From positions 1 to 64,000 of the forward strand of contig NZ_FOOQ01000009.1 in assembly GCF_900113245.1 (NCBI RefSeq): a stretch of DNA of 64,000 bases, in the 5' to 3' direction. Of this stretch, positions 27,958 to 36,773 are shown piece by piece. A model generated the notes under the pieces. The model was not told where the DNA came from and did not search any database. It saw nothing but the letters and a program-made list of their open reading frames with translations. The position numbers were made by a program, and so were the translations under genes. The stretch is from Halopelagius inordinatus. Lineage in GTDB: Archaea; Halobacteriota; Halobacteria; Halobacteriales; Haloferacaceae. The number at the start of each line of letters is the position of its first letter. Within the stretch, counting starts at the first letter, position 1.

Positions 27958-28404
27958 CTACAGCGACTTTTTCATGCAGACGGCCGTCGCGGGACAGATA
28001 TCCTCGAACTCGGTGGTCGCTCGGACCGAGTCGGGAGCGTCACTCCGCGCGATTTCGGCGAAGCCTCGGTCCGCGAAAAAGTCCGCAGCGGTCGTCGTGA
28101 GCAAGAACAGCGTTTCGACGCCCGCGGCGCGGGCCTCCCCCTCCAACGCGTCGCACAGCGCCGTCCCGAACCCCTCTCCTCGCTTCGACTCGGCGACGAC
28201 CACCGACCGAAGGAGTCCGGCGGTCCCGTACGCCTCGATGCCGCCGACGGCGACTGCGTCGCCGTCAACGTATCCGGCGTAGAAACAGTCCGGCTTCGAC
28301 CGCACGTCCCGCGACGGCAACCCGGTCTCCTCCAGCATCGACTCGACGCACGAGAGAGACTCGTCGTCGTCCGCCTCTCGGAGCGTCAGGGTCGCTCCGC
28401 TCAT
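27958..28404 (-). CDS. GNAT-family N-acetyltransferase, ArsN2-like
   Basis: This 148-residue protein has the GNAT core with LLRSVVVAESKRGEGFGTALCDALE, carrying the acetyl-CoA loop, and the aromatic-containing helix LTTTAADFFADRGFAEI. The ADFF and C-terminal ICPATAVCMKK segments resemble those of arsenic resistance-associated acetyltransferases (ArsN2 type). No arsenic genes are seen nearby, so this is only a sequence resemblance. The ATG at 28404 gives the standard length. Confidence 0.83.
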   Translation of the reverse strand: MSGATLTLREADDDESLSCVESMLEETGLPSRDVRSKPDCFYAGYVDGDAVAVGGIEAYGTAGLLRSVVVAESKRGEGFGTALCDALEGEARAAGVETLFLLTTTAADFFADRGFAEIARSDAPDSVRATTEFEDICPATAVCMKKSL

Positions 28405-28460
28405 GTCTGCGGTAGCTCTCGGATGGATAATACGTCTTTCGACGGCTTCAGTCCCTCTCG

Positions 28461-28901
28461 TCACGCGCTCCGACACTCGGCGTCGAACCCCGGTTCGCCG
28501 TCTTCGACGAACGCCTCGACGAGGAAATCTCCGCACTCGGTCGGGTCCCACGTCCGCCCGCGTTGCCCGCCCGAGGTACTGATCGTGAACTCGTGTTGCT
28601 CGTCCGTCGCTCGGACCGTCGCTCTCATTTCGACGACCTGCTCCGAGTCGGCGGGCAACACCCCCGAGAAGGAATCTCTCACGCTCTCGCCTTGGCTGAC
28701 GACGACTTCGTACTCGCGTCGTTCGTCGTCTCGGTTCCGGAGTCTGACGGTCACCGCGGCCTCTTCGGGTCGCGGCGTCGGGGTGTTCGCGTCCGACGAA
28801 CAGCCCGCGAGTCCGGTCCCGACTGCGACGCCGACCGCCGCGAGGAGTCGCCGCCGGTTCGGGGAGTCGAGACGAGAGGAGAGCGCGGGTCGTTCTGTCA
28901 C
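28461..28901 (-). CDS. Predicted Tat lipoprotein of unknown function
   Basis: This 146-residue protein starts with GTG at 28901. It has a twin-arginine motif (NRRRLLAA) followed by a hydrophobic segment and the lipobox LAGC, so it should be exported folded by Tat and lipidated. The mature region contains a beta-rich stretch (VTVRLRNRDDERREYEVVV), typical of a small immunoglobulin-like or FxLD-type haloarchaeal lipoprotein. Two Cys near the C-terminus (TECGDF, DAECRS) may pair. The ligand is unknown. Confidence 0.75.
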   Translation of the reverse strand: MTERPALSSRLDSPNRRRLLAAVGVAVGTGLAGCSSDANTPTPRPEEAAVTVRLRNRDDERREYEVVVSQGESVRDSFSGVLPADSEQVVEMRATVRATDEQHEFTISTSGGQRGRTWDPTECGDFLVEAFVEDGEPGFDAECRSA

Positions 28902-28968
28902 ACCGGAGTCGTTCGGCCCGACGGTGAATAAGTCTCCGTCCGCGGGCGTCGAACCGGACGGCCGGGCC

Positions 28969-29445
28969 TCAGTTCGCCTCGGCCGGTTCGTCCTCGCCGG
29001 GTTGGACGCCCGTCTCGTCTTCGGCGCCGACGACCCACCGGTCGGAGTAGTCCGTCCCGCAGGTGCAGTGAGCGTAGGCGTGGACGACGTCGCCGCGTTC
29101 GTACAGGCCGCCGACGCCGTCGTTTTGCTCCTCCGCGAACGCGAAGATGAACCGCGTCTGGTGGTTCTCGTCGGGCGCGCTGTCGGGGCACTCGCCGCCG
29201 CCCAAGTCGCGTTCGACGTGGCTCTTGTTTCCGGTCGCCTGTTGGGCGAACTCCATCGCGTCCATCCCGGTTCCGGCGGCGAACGCGCGGCGGCCGTCGT
29301 CGCCGTCTACGACGAGGACGTACCCGTTCTCGACTTCCTCGCCGAGGTTCGGAAGTTTCCCCTGACTGTCGAGATACTCGTGGGTGAGAAACAGCGCCAC
29401 GTCGTCCAGTCTGTCGCCCGCGAGAAACGCCTCGAGTTTGCTCAT
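28969..29445 (-). CDS. Conserved haloarchaeal protein, DUF5807-like
   Basis: This 158-residue protein begins MSKLEAFLAGDRLDDVALFL, matching from memory the haloarchaeal DUF5807 family. It has a conserved core with LPNLGEEVENGYVLVVDGDDGRRAF, and a Cys pair (HCTCGTDYSD) near residue 128 plus GGGEC earlier, which may bind metal. No known catalytic motif is visible. The start at 29445 was chosen; an upstream in-frame extension would be basic. It is probably cytoplasmic. Confidence 0.75.
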   Translation of the reverse strand: MSKLEAFLAGDRLDDVALFLTHEYLDSQGKLPNLGEEVENGYVLVVDGDDGRRAFAAGTGMDAMEFAQQATGNKSHVERDLGGGECPDSAPDENHQTRFIFAFAEEQNDGVGGLYERGDVVHAYAHCTCGTDYSDRWVVGAEDETGVQPGEDEPAEAN

Positions 29446-29504
29446 GGTGTCTCTGACGCGCGGAAGCGTAAAAAGCGCCTGAACTCGAACACGAACCGCC
29501 CGCG

Positions 29505-29939
29505 CTACTCGTCGCGGCCGAACTTCTCTGCGATGTCGGAGAGCGAAGCGTTCGGCCGTTTCGGCACGGAGTAGACGGTCCGTTTGCCGGGTTCGCGTAG
29601 GCCGTAACAGAACCCGGGTTCGAGTTCGTCGAGTTCGACCGCCGACCCGGGGTCGCGACCCGTCTCCGAACACCACTCCGCGAGGCGGTTCTCCCCCTCG
29701 CCTGCGTTCCGGGCGAGTCGCTTGTTGTCGTACGCGCCGCGGACGAGACGCCCGGACGCGTCCGAATCGACCCGCGCGTGGTAGTGGCCGCCGCCCGCGA
29801 GGAGCCGAATCAGGTCGCCCTCGGCGACGGCCGCCTCGTCGGGGAGGCGGAGACAGGGCCGTCTGGTCCCGCCGCTACGCGCGATACTCGCGCGGAACGT
29901 CGTGACCGATGCGTGGTCGCTCGGAACGCGTTCGGACAC
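29505..29939 (-). CDS. Conserved haloarchaeal protein of unknown function
   Basis: This 144-residue protein starts with GTG at 29939. It is mostly beta-rich in the first half (ASVTTFRASIARSGGTRRPCLRLPDEA) and has a patterned GHYHARVDSDASGRLVRGAYDN segment that could be a ligand-binding barrel. Three Cys are present but not as a zinc motif. I believe it belongs to a haloarchaeal DUF but cannot name it with certainty. Downstream of S6e by 15 bp on the same strand, it is very likely co-transcribed with rps6e, suggesting a translation-related context. Confidence 0.7.
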   Translation of the reverse strand: MSERVPSDHASVTTFRASIARSGGTRRPCLRLPDEAAVAEGDLIRLLAGGGHYHARVDSDASGRLVRGAYDNKRLARNAGEGENRLAEWCSETGRDPGSAVELDELEPGFCYGLREPGKRTVYSVPKRPNASLSDIAEKFGRDE

Positions 29940-29954
29940 GGCTGTCTCGCGTCG

Positions 29955-30362
29955 TTACTCGTCGTCGGATTCGGCTTCGTCGTCGCCGTCACCGAGGGCG
30001 GCGGCGACGTCGCCGTCGCCTTCGACGACTTTCGCGTTGACCTGTGCGGTGTCCTCGGAGACCTGACGGCCGCGGACGGTGACTCGCTTGCGTTCGCCGT
30101 CGCGGTTCGGCTTGTAGCCGACGCCGCCCTCCAAGAGGAGTTCTTTGAGGTTCGCACCGGCGACGTTCTCTCGCATCGGGCGTCCGGCCTTGTCGGACCC
30201 GCCGGTGAGTTCGAGCGTGAATCCGTCGAGTCCGACGGGCGCGCCGTCTACCTCGTCGCCGATGTCTCGACCGAGGAATCGGTTCGCGTCCTGTCCGTCG
30301 ACCTCGAACTGGTACGTGTTCCCGGTGTCGGGGTCGGAGACGACAACCTTGAAGTCTGCCAT
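29955..30362 (-). CDS. rps6e: 30S ribosomal protein S6e
   Basis: This 135-residue protein has the eS6 N-terminal motif [18 protein letters not shown] and the family signature [20 protein letters not shown], followed by the basic [17 protein letters not shown] segment. It is shorter than eukaryotic eS6, as in all archaea, and has an acidic C-terminal tail. It is a small-subunit ribosomal protein. The gene is followed on the same strand by the 29505 gene after 15 bp. Its start is 136 bp from a divergent small zinc-ribbon gene. Confidence 0.95.
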   Translation of the reverse strand: MADFKVVVSDPDTGNTYQFEVDGQDANRFLGRDIGDEVDGAPVGLDGFTLELTGGSDKAGRPMRENVAGANLKELLLEGGVGYKPNRDGERKRVTVRGRQVSEDTAQVNAKVVEGDGDVAAALGDGDDEAESDDE

Positions 30363-30498
30363 GGGAGGGAAGAAACGACCGCCGATAAAAAGTACGTCGA
30401 AAGCGACTCCCGCCCGCGGAGCCCCGACAGGCCGATATTCGTGACACTCCGCGACAGCCACGATAACGATTAACACACCCAGAGCCGTACCCCTCGCC

Positions 30499-30633
30499 AT
30501 GTCGGAGTCGTTCGACAGGTCGATGTGGTACGAATGCGCGCGGTGCGACTTCCGGTCGGAACCGGGGGACCCGACGACGGTCTGTCCGCGGTGCGGGTCC
30601 GCGATGCGGAATCTCGGACGGACGCGGGGGTAG
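30499..30633 (+). CDS. Short zinc-ribbon protein (CPxCG type)
   Basis: This 44-residue open frame was found by reading the sequence directly. It has two Cys knuckles: YECARC near residues 11-16 and CPRCGS near 31-36, which would bind one Zn. Similar short haloarchaeal rubrerythrin-like or CPxCG proteins are common; several in Haloferax volcanii have regulatory phenotypes. It starts with [10 protein letters not shown]. It is divergent from rps6e and 80 bp upstream of the convergent aminopeptidase stop. Confidence 0.75.
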   Translation: MSESFDRSMWYECARCDFRSEPGDPTTVCPRCGSAMRNLGRTRG

Positions 30634-30713
30634 AATCTCACTCTTTTCGAGGGTTCCTCGTCCGCCCTCGCGCAGACGAACCCCGCGAAGAGTACGGACC
30701 GAAAAGCCGCCGT

Positions 30714-31826
30714 TTACTCCTCGAAGCCGTCTTCCCACCGGAAAGCGCCGTTTCTCTGGACCACCTCGCCGTCCACTTCGAGTCGGGACGCCTCGCTCAC
30801 GTCGGTTATCATGTCCACGTGGACGGCGGAGTCGTTGCCCGCCTCGCCCTCGGGGAGACAGGCGTCGTACGCGCGCCCGACGGCCAGGTGGACGGTGTCG
30901 CCCATCTTCTCGTCGAACAGGACGTTGTCGGTGAAGCGGTCGATGCCGCGGTTCATCCCGATGCCGAGTTCGCCGAGTCGGCGCGCGCCCTCGTCCGTGT
31001 CGAGGATGTCGCCGAGGGCGTCTTCTCCCGTCTCGGCGGCGTAATCGACCACCTCGCCGTCTTCGAACGAGAGGTGGACGTTCCGCACGCGCGTCCCCGA
31101 GAGGGTCATCGGCACGTCGAAGAACACCTCTCCCTCGGGGTCGTACGGCGCGGTGAACACCTCGCCGGAGGGGAGGTTGTGGGAGTCGTAGGCGACGGAG
31201 GCGGCGGAGTTGACGGCGGTTCTACCCTCGATGGACATGGTGAGGTCCGTGGCCGACGACGCCGATTCGCCGCCTTTCACGAGTCGGACTTCGCTCCCCT
31301 CGTCGAGTATCGCCTTCATCTTCGCCATCTCTTCTGCGAGGGCCTCCCAGTCGCGGAGGACGGCGTCGTAGACGAACTCGCGGTACTGTTCGACGGCCAT
31401 CCCCGCCTGTTGCGCCAACGACCGCGTCGGGTGGACGGTAGAGACCCAGTCGGCGTCCATGCGGGCCTCGCGCACCTCCTGATTCGCGCGCGAAGCGGCC
31501 TGTCGCGTCTCGCCGGGGACGTCCGCGGTGGCGAAGGTGTTTCGGCCGCCGCCGAGAAAGAGAACCGAGTCGGCGTTCTCGTAGAGGGCCAGTTCGTGCG
31601 CCGCGGTGTCGAACTCGCCGTCGTGCGCGCGGAGGTAGGCGCGGGACACCTCCTCGGAGGCGTACGTCGTCACGACGTTCGCGCCGCGTTCGCCCAGTTT
31701 CTCGGCGACGGCGACGGCGAGTTCGTGCGCCCCTTCGGCGACGCTGACGACCACGTCGTCGCCGGGTTCGACGCGCGCACTCCAGTCTACGAGAACCTCG
31801 GCGTGTTCTCGGATGCGTAAGTCCAT
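30714..31826 (-). CDS. M29 family aminopeptidase
   Basis: This 370-residue protein matches the thermophilic aminopeptidase (M29) family in length and order: an N-terminal domain to about residue 230, then the metal-binding C-terminal region with SGEVFTAPYDPEGEVFFD (Glu), VDYAAETGEDAL (Glu) and the LGELGIGMN segment, followed by VHLAVGRAYDAC and VHVDMITDV. These metal-dependent enzymes release N-terminal amino acids in the cytoplasm. It is transcribed alone. Confidence 0.88.
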   Translation of the reverse strand: MDLRIREHAEVLVDWSARVEPGDDVVVSVAEGAHELAVAVAEKLGERGANVVTTYASEEVSRAYLRAHDGEFDTAAHELALYENADSVLFLGGGRNTFATADVPGETRQAASRANQEVREARMDADWVSTVHPTRSLAQQAGMAVEQYREFVYDAVLRDWEALAEEMAKMKAILDEGSEVRLVKGGESASSATDLTMSIEGRTAVNSAASVAYDSHNLPSGEVFTAPYDPEGEVFFDVPMTLSGTRVRNVHLSFEDGEVVDYAAETGEDALGDILDTDEGARRLGELGIGMNRGIDRFTDNVLFDEKMGDTVHLAVGRAYDACLPEGEAGNDSAVHVDMITDVSEASRLEVDGEVVQRNGAFRWEDGFEE

Positions 31827-31883
31827 ACGAAAGGCGTCGCCCGCGGCGGAGAAAAATCCCTCACTCGACGTCCGACCGGGACC

Positions 31884-32282
31884 TCACCCCGTCAGTTCCA
31901 ACAGGGCGTCGAACTCGCGGGCGTACGTCGCCAACAGGTCCTCGAACGTGACGACGCCGACGTACGCGTCTCTTTCGTCCACGAGGACGGCCGCCCGAAC
32001 GTCCCGCCGAGAAAACAGACGGAGGAGGGCCTCGCGGTCGGCCGTCTCTCTGATCGTGACCGGGTCGTCGTCGAGTAACGTCCCGACGGGCACCGCGCGG
32101 ACGTCTTCGTCGGCGACGACGGCGCGGCCGATGGTCGCCGGCGAGACGAGTCCGAGCGGTCGTTGCTCGTCGACGACAGCGACGATGTCGGCGTCTCGCG
32201 TCCGCATCGCCGCGGCCGCGTCCGCGACGGTCGTATCCGGCGACGCGGTCAACGCGTCCGTGCGTGTGATGTCTCCGAGCAT
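31884..32282 (-). CDS. CBS-pair protein
   Basis: This 132-residue protein has two CBS motifs: TRTDALTASPDTTVADAAAAMR with VAVVDEQRPLGLVSPA, and DDPVTIRETADREALLRLFSRRD with VLVDERDAYVGVVTFEDLL. CBS pairs bind adenine nucleotides and regulate attached or interacting proteins; stand-alone copies are common in archaea and their partners are usually unknown. The start at 32282 gives the normal length. It diverges from the 6-phosphogluconate dehydrogenase gene, with a 102-bp gap. Confidence 0.9.
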   Translation of the reverse strand: MLGDITRTDALTASPDTTVADAAAAMRTRDADIVAVVDEQRPLGLVSPATIGRAVVADEDVRAVPVGTLLDDDPVTIRETADREALLRLFSRRDVRAAVLVDERDAYVGVVTFEDLLATYAREFDALLELTG

Positions 32283-32384
32283 GAGAGAGGCTACGGCGCG
32301 AACGTCAATAGGCGCGTCGGGCGGTCGGGGAGGGGAACCTCCCGAATCGGAACCACTACCTCCCCCGACGGTGGACGAGAATCC

Positions 32385-33284
32385 ATGCAACTGGGCGTCA
32401 TCGGACTCGGCCGCATGGGTCAAATCGTCGTGAATAGAGTGGTTGACGCGGGTCACGAAGTCGTCGCGTTCGACCTCGACGCGGAGGCCGTGGCGACGGC
32501 CGCCGACGCCGGGGCGACACCCGCAGAGAGCGTCGCCGACCTCGCGGACCGTCTCGGCGACGACAAGCGCATCTGGCTCATGGTCCCCGCAGGTGCCGCG
32601 GTGGACGCGACGTTGGACGAACTCGCTTCACACGTCGACGAGGACGACGTGGTCGTGGACGGCGGCAACTCCCACTTCGAGAAGTCGGTCGGCCGCGCGG
32701 AGACGACGGATGCGGCGTACCTCGACTGCGGCACCTCCGGCGGCCCCGCGGGCGCGGAACTCGGTTTCTCGCTCATGGTCGGCGGCCCGCAGTGGGCGTA
32801 CGACGAGATGACGCCCGTCTTCGACGCCGTCGCCACCGGCCCCGCGGGACACGACCGGATGGGCCCCGTCGGGTCGGGACACTACGTGAAGATGGTCCAC
32901 AACGGCGTCGAGTACGCACTCATGCAGGCGTACGGCGAGGGCTTCGAACTCCTCGCGAACGGCCGGTACGACCTCGACTTAGAGGCCGTCGCGAAGACGT
33001 GGAACAACGGCGCGGTCATCCGGTCGTGGCTCTTGGAACTCTGCGAGGAGGCGTTCCGAGAGGAGGGCTCGGACCTCGGCGACGTTGCCGACCACGTCTC
33101 GGGGGGGTCCACCGGGACGTGGACCGTCCGAGAGGCACTCGAACAGGAGGTTCCGGTTCCGCTCATCTACCAGGCCCTCGCAGAACGGTTCGGCAGTCGC
33201 GACGACGCGCGGTTCTCCCGGCGACTCGCCAACCGTCTCCGGTACGGATTCGGGCGGCACGAAGTGGTCCGCGACGAGGAGTAG
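32385..33284 (+). CDS. gndA: 6-phosphogluconate dehydrogenase, decarboxylating
   Basis: This 299-residue enzyme oxidises 6-phosphogluconate to ribulose 5-phosphate in the oxidative pentose phosphate pathway. The NAD(P) motif GLGRMG is at residues 7-12, the family segment DGGNSHFEKS near 92-101, and the catalytic Lys169 with Asn173 in GHYVKMVHNGVEY. It is the short archaeal/bacterial form that lacks the C-terminal tail of classic GND, as expected for haloarchaea. The ATG at 32385 was chosen over an upstream in-frame start in the CBS gene's 5' region. Confidence 0.94.
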   Translation: MQLGVIGLGRMGQIVVNRVVDAGHEVVAFDLDAEAVATAADAGATPAESVADLADRLGDDKRIWLMVPAGAAVDATLDELASHVDEDDVVVDGGNSHFEKSVGRAETTDAAYLDCGTSGGPAGAELGFSLMVGGPQWAYDEMTPVFDAVATGPAGHDRMGPVGSGHYVKMVHNGVEYALMQAYGEGFELLANGRYDLDLEAVAKTWNNGAVIRSWLLELCEEAFREEGSDLGDVADHVSGGSTGTWTVREALEQEVPVPLIYQALAERFGSRDDARFSRRLANRLRYGFGRHEVVRDEE

Positions 33285-33509
33285 CGCCGACCGTCGAGAG
33301 CGACGTTCGCCTCCCATTTTCGAGGTCGTACGCGCGTGTACGGGTATTTCTCGGGCGTCTCGGTGTCGCTCTACGAAAAGCCTATATCGAACGGCGGTTC
33401 GGTGGATAGCATCCGAGGAGAACCGCATCGCTTGGACAACCTCCAGAACGACCGCCGGACGCCCGTCGATTCGCGGGAGTCGGCGAGGCCGTAGCGTACA
33501 GTGGCAAAG

Positions 33510-33845
33510 ATGGGCACGACAGTTAGAAACGGAGAAAGCGCGGCCGAGACGGCGTTTCGGGTGATAGCTGACGAACTCAGTCGGTACACTATCGTCCGTC
33601 TCTCGGCGACTCCGGACGGCGTCGCATCTCGACGCGAACTGGCCGACTACGTCGGCACTCGCTCTACCGCGGTCGAGACGCGAAAACGGGTGACCGCTCG
33701 ACTTCACCACGTCGTCTTACCCCGGTTAGAGGCTGCCGGACTGATCGAGTACGACCCCCGAAGCGCGACCGTCCGGTACTACCCGGAACCGGTCGTCGAG
33801 TCGCTACTCGACCACGTCGAGGTGGAGTCAAAAGAGAGCGAGTGA
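33510..33845 (+). CDS. Winged-helix domain protein, DUF7344-like
   Basis: This 111-residue protein has a predicted winged helix. Helix AAETAFRVIADELSRYTIVRLS precedes the SRRELADYVG helix and a recognition helix ending VVLPRLEAAGLIEYDPRSATVRYY, with the beta wing. The size and pattern match haloarchaeal DUF7344 regulators, which are numerous and mostly uncharacterised. A GTG start at 33501 would add three residues. It converges on the second HalOD1 gene; such HTH and HalOD1 genes often sit together in haloarchaea. Confidence 0.75.
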   Translation: MGTTVRNGESAAETAFRVIADELSRYTIVRLSATPDGVASRRELADYVGTRSTAVETRKRVTARLHHVVLPRLEAAGLIEYDPRSATVRYYPEPVVESLLDHVEVESKESE

Positions 33846-33882
33846 CGACCGCCACGGGCGACGGGAGGTGCCCGCGTTACCG

Positions 33883-34158
33883 TTACTCCTCCGGCGGACG
33901 CTCGTCTCCGAGCGCTTCGATGGAAACGACTCCGTGGTCTGAAACCGTAACTCGGTAGCCGTCGTACCCGAACTCGACCTCCATCTCCGACCGACCGGCG
34001 GCCGACGGACGCTCGAAGAGTCGGTCCAAGGCCTCGGGGTCGATACAGCCGTACAGCGGCGGGAGTTCGAGGGGCGAGACGCCCTCCGTCTCGGCGACAG
34101 CCTCGACGACCAAGTGGCTGACTCCGGGGTCCACGGCCTGTCGAGTTGGTGTGTTCAT
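33883..34158 (-). CDS. HalOD1 output-domain protein, second copy
   Basis: This 91-residue protein is another HalOD1 domain: VSHLVVEAVAETEGVSPLELPPLYGCIDPEALDRLFE and a final hairpin EVEFGYDGYRVTVSDHGVVSIE. It aligns with the copy at 2292-2576 in the same order of helix, loop and hairpin. The role of HalOD1 is unknown; it is inferred to be a signalling or regulatory output. It is convergent with the winged-helix gene and 38 bp from it. Confidence 0.8.
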   Translation of the reverse strand: MNTPTRQAVDPGVSHLVVEAVAETEGVSPLELPPLYGCIDPEALDRLFERPSAAGRSEMEVEFGYDGYRVTVSDHGVVSIEALGDERPPEE

Positions 34159-34380
34159 CGTTCTCTCTTCGGCTCCGCGTCATATGGGTGTGTCGGCAGT
34201 CAGACATATTTCTCGAATGTCGCAGAGCCGTGAGACTCTCCGTCGCTCACCGTCACCGGCGTACTCCCGTTCGGCGAGTCCGTCCGCGCGAGGCGTCACC
34301 ACGTCCGACTTCGGTATCCGACGGACACGGCGCGGCGCGCCCGTCGAATCGGGGTTCGCCTCCGCCGCGACAATCAAAAT

Positions 34381-34390
34381 TTCCTTAACC
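34381..34390 (+). promoter_or_regulatory. Promoter element of the ferredoxin gene
   Basis: TTCCTTAACC lies about 24-30 bp before ATG 34412, preceded by an AAAATT run, consistent with a leaderless start at 34412 rather than the distant in-frame ATG at 34151. Confidence 0.4.
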
Positions 34391-34411
34391 CCCGACTCCG
34401 TAGCGCCCCTC

Positions 34412-34996
34412 ATGGTCGAAATCAACCTCGTGGGTCTGGGTCTCGGCGCGACCCTGACGCTCGTCGCAGTCGCCCTGCACTTCTCGCGGGGTACCGAGTG
34501 GCAGCCCAGCGCGGACATCTCCCAAGAGGTCCTCGAACGCCGGGCGAGTACCGTCCCCGAGACGGAGTTCCCCGAACCGATGAACCGGTCCATCGGCGGC
34601 GGCGGTGTCGCCGCGGGGGCCGTCGGCGCGGGCGAAGAGGGAGCCGAACTCGAAGAGACCGACGAGGACTCCGGGAGTCCCGCCGACATCCCCGAGGACG
34701 AAGTCGAGTACTTCGAGGTGGAGTTCGCAAAACAGGGCGAAACCGTCGAAGTCGCCAACAACAAGACCGTCCTCGAATCCGGCGAGGACGAGGGGTGGGA
34801 CCTCCCCTACGCCTGCAGACAGGGCCAGTGTGTCTCCTGTGCGGGTCAGATCACCTCGGGCGGTAACTCCGAGGACTACGTCGTCCACGACGACCAACAG
34901 ATGCTCGCCGACGAAGAACTCGATGAGGGGTACACGCTGACCTGCGTCGCCTACCCCCGCGACGACTTCACCATCGAAACGGGCGAAGCGCCCTGA
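34412..34996 (+). CDS. Membrane-anchored plant-type 2Fe-2S ferredoxin
   Basis: This 194-residue protein has an N-terminal transmembrane segment (residues about 4-25), an acidic and Gly-rich linker to about residue 100, and a [2Fe-2S] ferredoxin domain. The cluster motif C-x4-C-x2-C is YACRQGQCVSCAG, with the fourth ligand in LTCVAYP. Haloarchaeal plant-type ferredoxins are usually soluble, so this anchored form would deliver electrons at the membrane. Acidic insertions are typical for halophilic stability. The redox partner is unknown; it has no neighbours in an obvious operon. Confidence 0.9.
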   Translation: MVEINLVGLGLGATLTLVAVALHFSRGTEWQPSADISQEVLERRASTVPETEFPEPMNRSIGGGGVAAGAVGAGEEGAELEETDEDSGSPADIPEDEVEYFEVEFAKQGETVEVANNKTVLESGEDEGWDLPYACRQGQCVSCAGQITSGGNSEDYVVHDDQQMLADEELDEGYTLTCVAYPRDDFTIETGEAP

Positions 34997-35173
34997 CGTC
35001 GGCGACCGTTCCGAAAACGACCCCGAGGTTCTCGTCTCCGTTTTTCCCGACTCCGACCGCAGAGCGACGCCACCGGTAGCGAAAAAGCGAGTCACCTGTT
35101 TCGAATCGAAACATGCGGCAACCCGTTCGACTATCGACGGGTTGAAAATAACAACCGTCGTTCGAAGCGTTCA

Positions 35174-36652
35174 GTGCCCTCCACTCCCGCCACGGCCGGG
35201 GGTTCGCTCACCGAAGGCGACCTGAAACGGCCGATGTTCGACCTCGCGTGGCCCATCATCGTCACCGAACTGCTTCAGGTCGCGTACAACTTGGCAGACA
35301 CCGTCTGGCTCGGCCGTCTATCGACCGACGCCGTCGCCGCCATCAGCCTCGCGTTCCCTCTCATCTTCCTTCTCATCTCCGTCGGCGGCGGGTTCACCGT
35401 CGCCGGGAGTACGCTCGTCGCGCAGTACACGGGGGCCGAAAGCGAGGCGTCTGCGGGAACAGTCGCCGGACAGACGCTGAGTTTCATCACCGCTATCGCC
35501 GTCGTCGTCGGCGTCGTCGGCTTCTTCGCGACGGACGCCATGCTCTCTGTCCTTCCGAGTTCTCCGGCGACGGCGAACCAAGTCGTGCCGATGGCCGCAG
35601 ACTACATGCGCATCTTCTTTCTCGGACTGCCCGCGCTGTTCGGGTTCTTCGTCTTCTCGGCGCTGATGCGCGGCTACGGCAACACGCGCGCGCCGATGGT
35701 CGTCATGTTCGTGAGCGTCCTCGTCAACGTCGTCATAGACCCCGTCTTCATCTTCGGCTTCGAATCGAACCCGCTTTTCGGGATGCTCGGCGCTCCGGGC
35801 GTCGAGGCGACGCTCTTCGCCGCCACCGGATTCGAGGGCTGGGGCATCGAAGGGGCGGCGTTCGCGACGGTTCTCTCCCGCCTCGTCGCCACGGTCATCG
35901 GCGTCTACATCATCTTCTATACGAGCGCCGGGCCGAACGTCTCGCTCCCCGACTTCCGGCCCCAACGAGAGTTCGTCGCGAAAATCGTCCGCATCGGCGT
36001 TCCGAGCGCCGTCGAACAGTCCGCCACCGCACTCGGATTCATCACGCTGACCGCGATGGTCGTCACGTTCGTCCCCGAGGTGCTGGCGGCCTACGGTCTC
36101 GGCAACCGCCTCGTCTCTCTGGTCTTTCTCCCGGCGTTGGGTCTCGGCCGCGCGACAAACACCATCGTCGGGCAGAACCTCGGCGCTGCAAAACCCGAAC
36201 GCGCCGAACGCGCCGTCTGGATGGCGGCGAAAGCCGGGTCGAGCGTGATGGTCGTCATCGGCGTCGTCGCGTACGTCTTCGCGGAACCCATCGTCGGCGT
36301 GTTCATCGACACGGGGACGGAGTCGGCGGCCCGGACCGTCGCGTTCGGCGTCGAATACGTCCGAATCCGCGCGTTCGAGTTCGGCTTCATCGGCGTCCTT
36401 CAGGTCGTCTTGGGCGCGTACCGCGGTGCCGGAAACACGAAGACTGCGCTCGCGTTCTCGCTTTTCGCGCTGTGGCTCGGCCGGATTCCCATCGTCTACT
36501 ACCTCTCTTTCGTCCGCGACTTCGGCGAAACGGGTATCTGGATCGGGATGGCCGTCGGCCAGATTCTCGGTGCCGTCGCCGCCGCAGTCTGGTTCACCCG
36601 CGGGACGTGGAAGGCGGCCGTCGTCGAGCAATCGGAGTCGCCCGGCGAGTAG
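35174..36652 (+). CDS. MATE-family multidrug/cation antiporter
   Basis: This 492-residue protein starts with GTG at 35174, consistent with a leaderless promoter GAAAATAA at 35144-35151. It has about 12 transmembrane segments in two related halves, beginning with PMFDLAWPIIVTELLQVAYNLADTVWLGRL, the conserved MatE start. It is predicted to export drugs or metabolites using Na+ or H+. The N-terminus carries a short soluble tail. The substrate cannot be inferred. It is 122 bp from the tRNA gene downstream. Confidence 0.9.
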   Translation: MPSTPATAGGSLTEGDLKRPMFDLAWPIIVTELLQVAYNLADTVWLGRLSTDAVAAISLAFPLIFLLISVGGGFTVAGSTLVAQYTGAESEASAGTVAGQTLSFITAIAVVVGVVGFFATDAMLSVLPSSPATANQVVPMAADYMRIFFLGLPALFGFFVFSALMRGYGNTRAPMVVMFVSVLVNVVIDPVFIFGFESNPLFGMLGAPGVEATLFAATGFEGWGIEGAAFATVLSRLVATVIGVYIIFYTSAGPNVSLPDFRPQREFVAKIVRIGVPSAVEQSATALGFITLTAMVVTFVPEVLAAYGLGNRLVSLVFLPALGLGRATNTIVGQNLGAAKPERAERAVWMAAKAGSSVMVVIGVVAYVFAEPIVGVFIDTGTESAARTVAFGVEYVRIRAFEFGFIGVLQVVLGAYRGAGNTKTALAFSLFALWLGRIPIVYYLSFVRDFGETGIWIGMAVGQILGAVAAAVWFTRGTWKAAVVEQSESPGE

Positions 36653-36773
36653 TCGGAGGCTTCGAAGCGGTCGGGCGGCGAGGAGGCTGAAACCGCGATG
36701 GCCGCGGCATCACCCCGACGCAGTCAGGCGGTTCACACCCGATTATAGCCCGCGCTGGTCTATGGATACCCGA

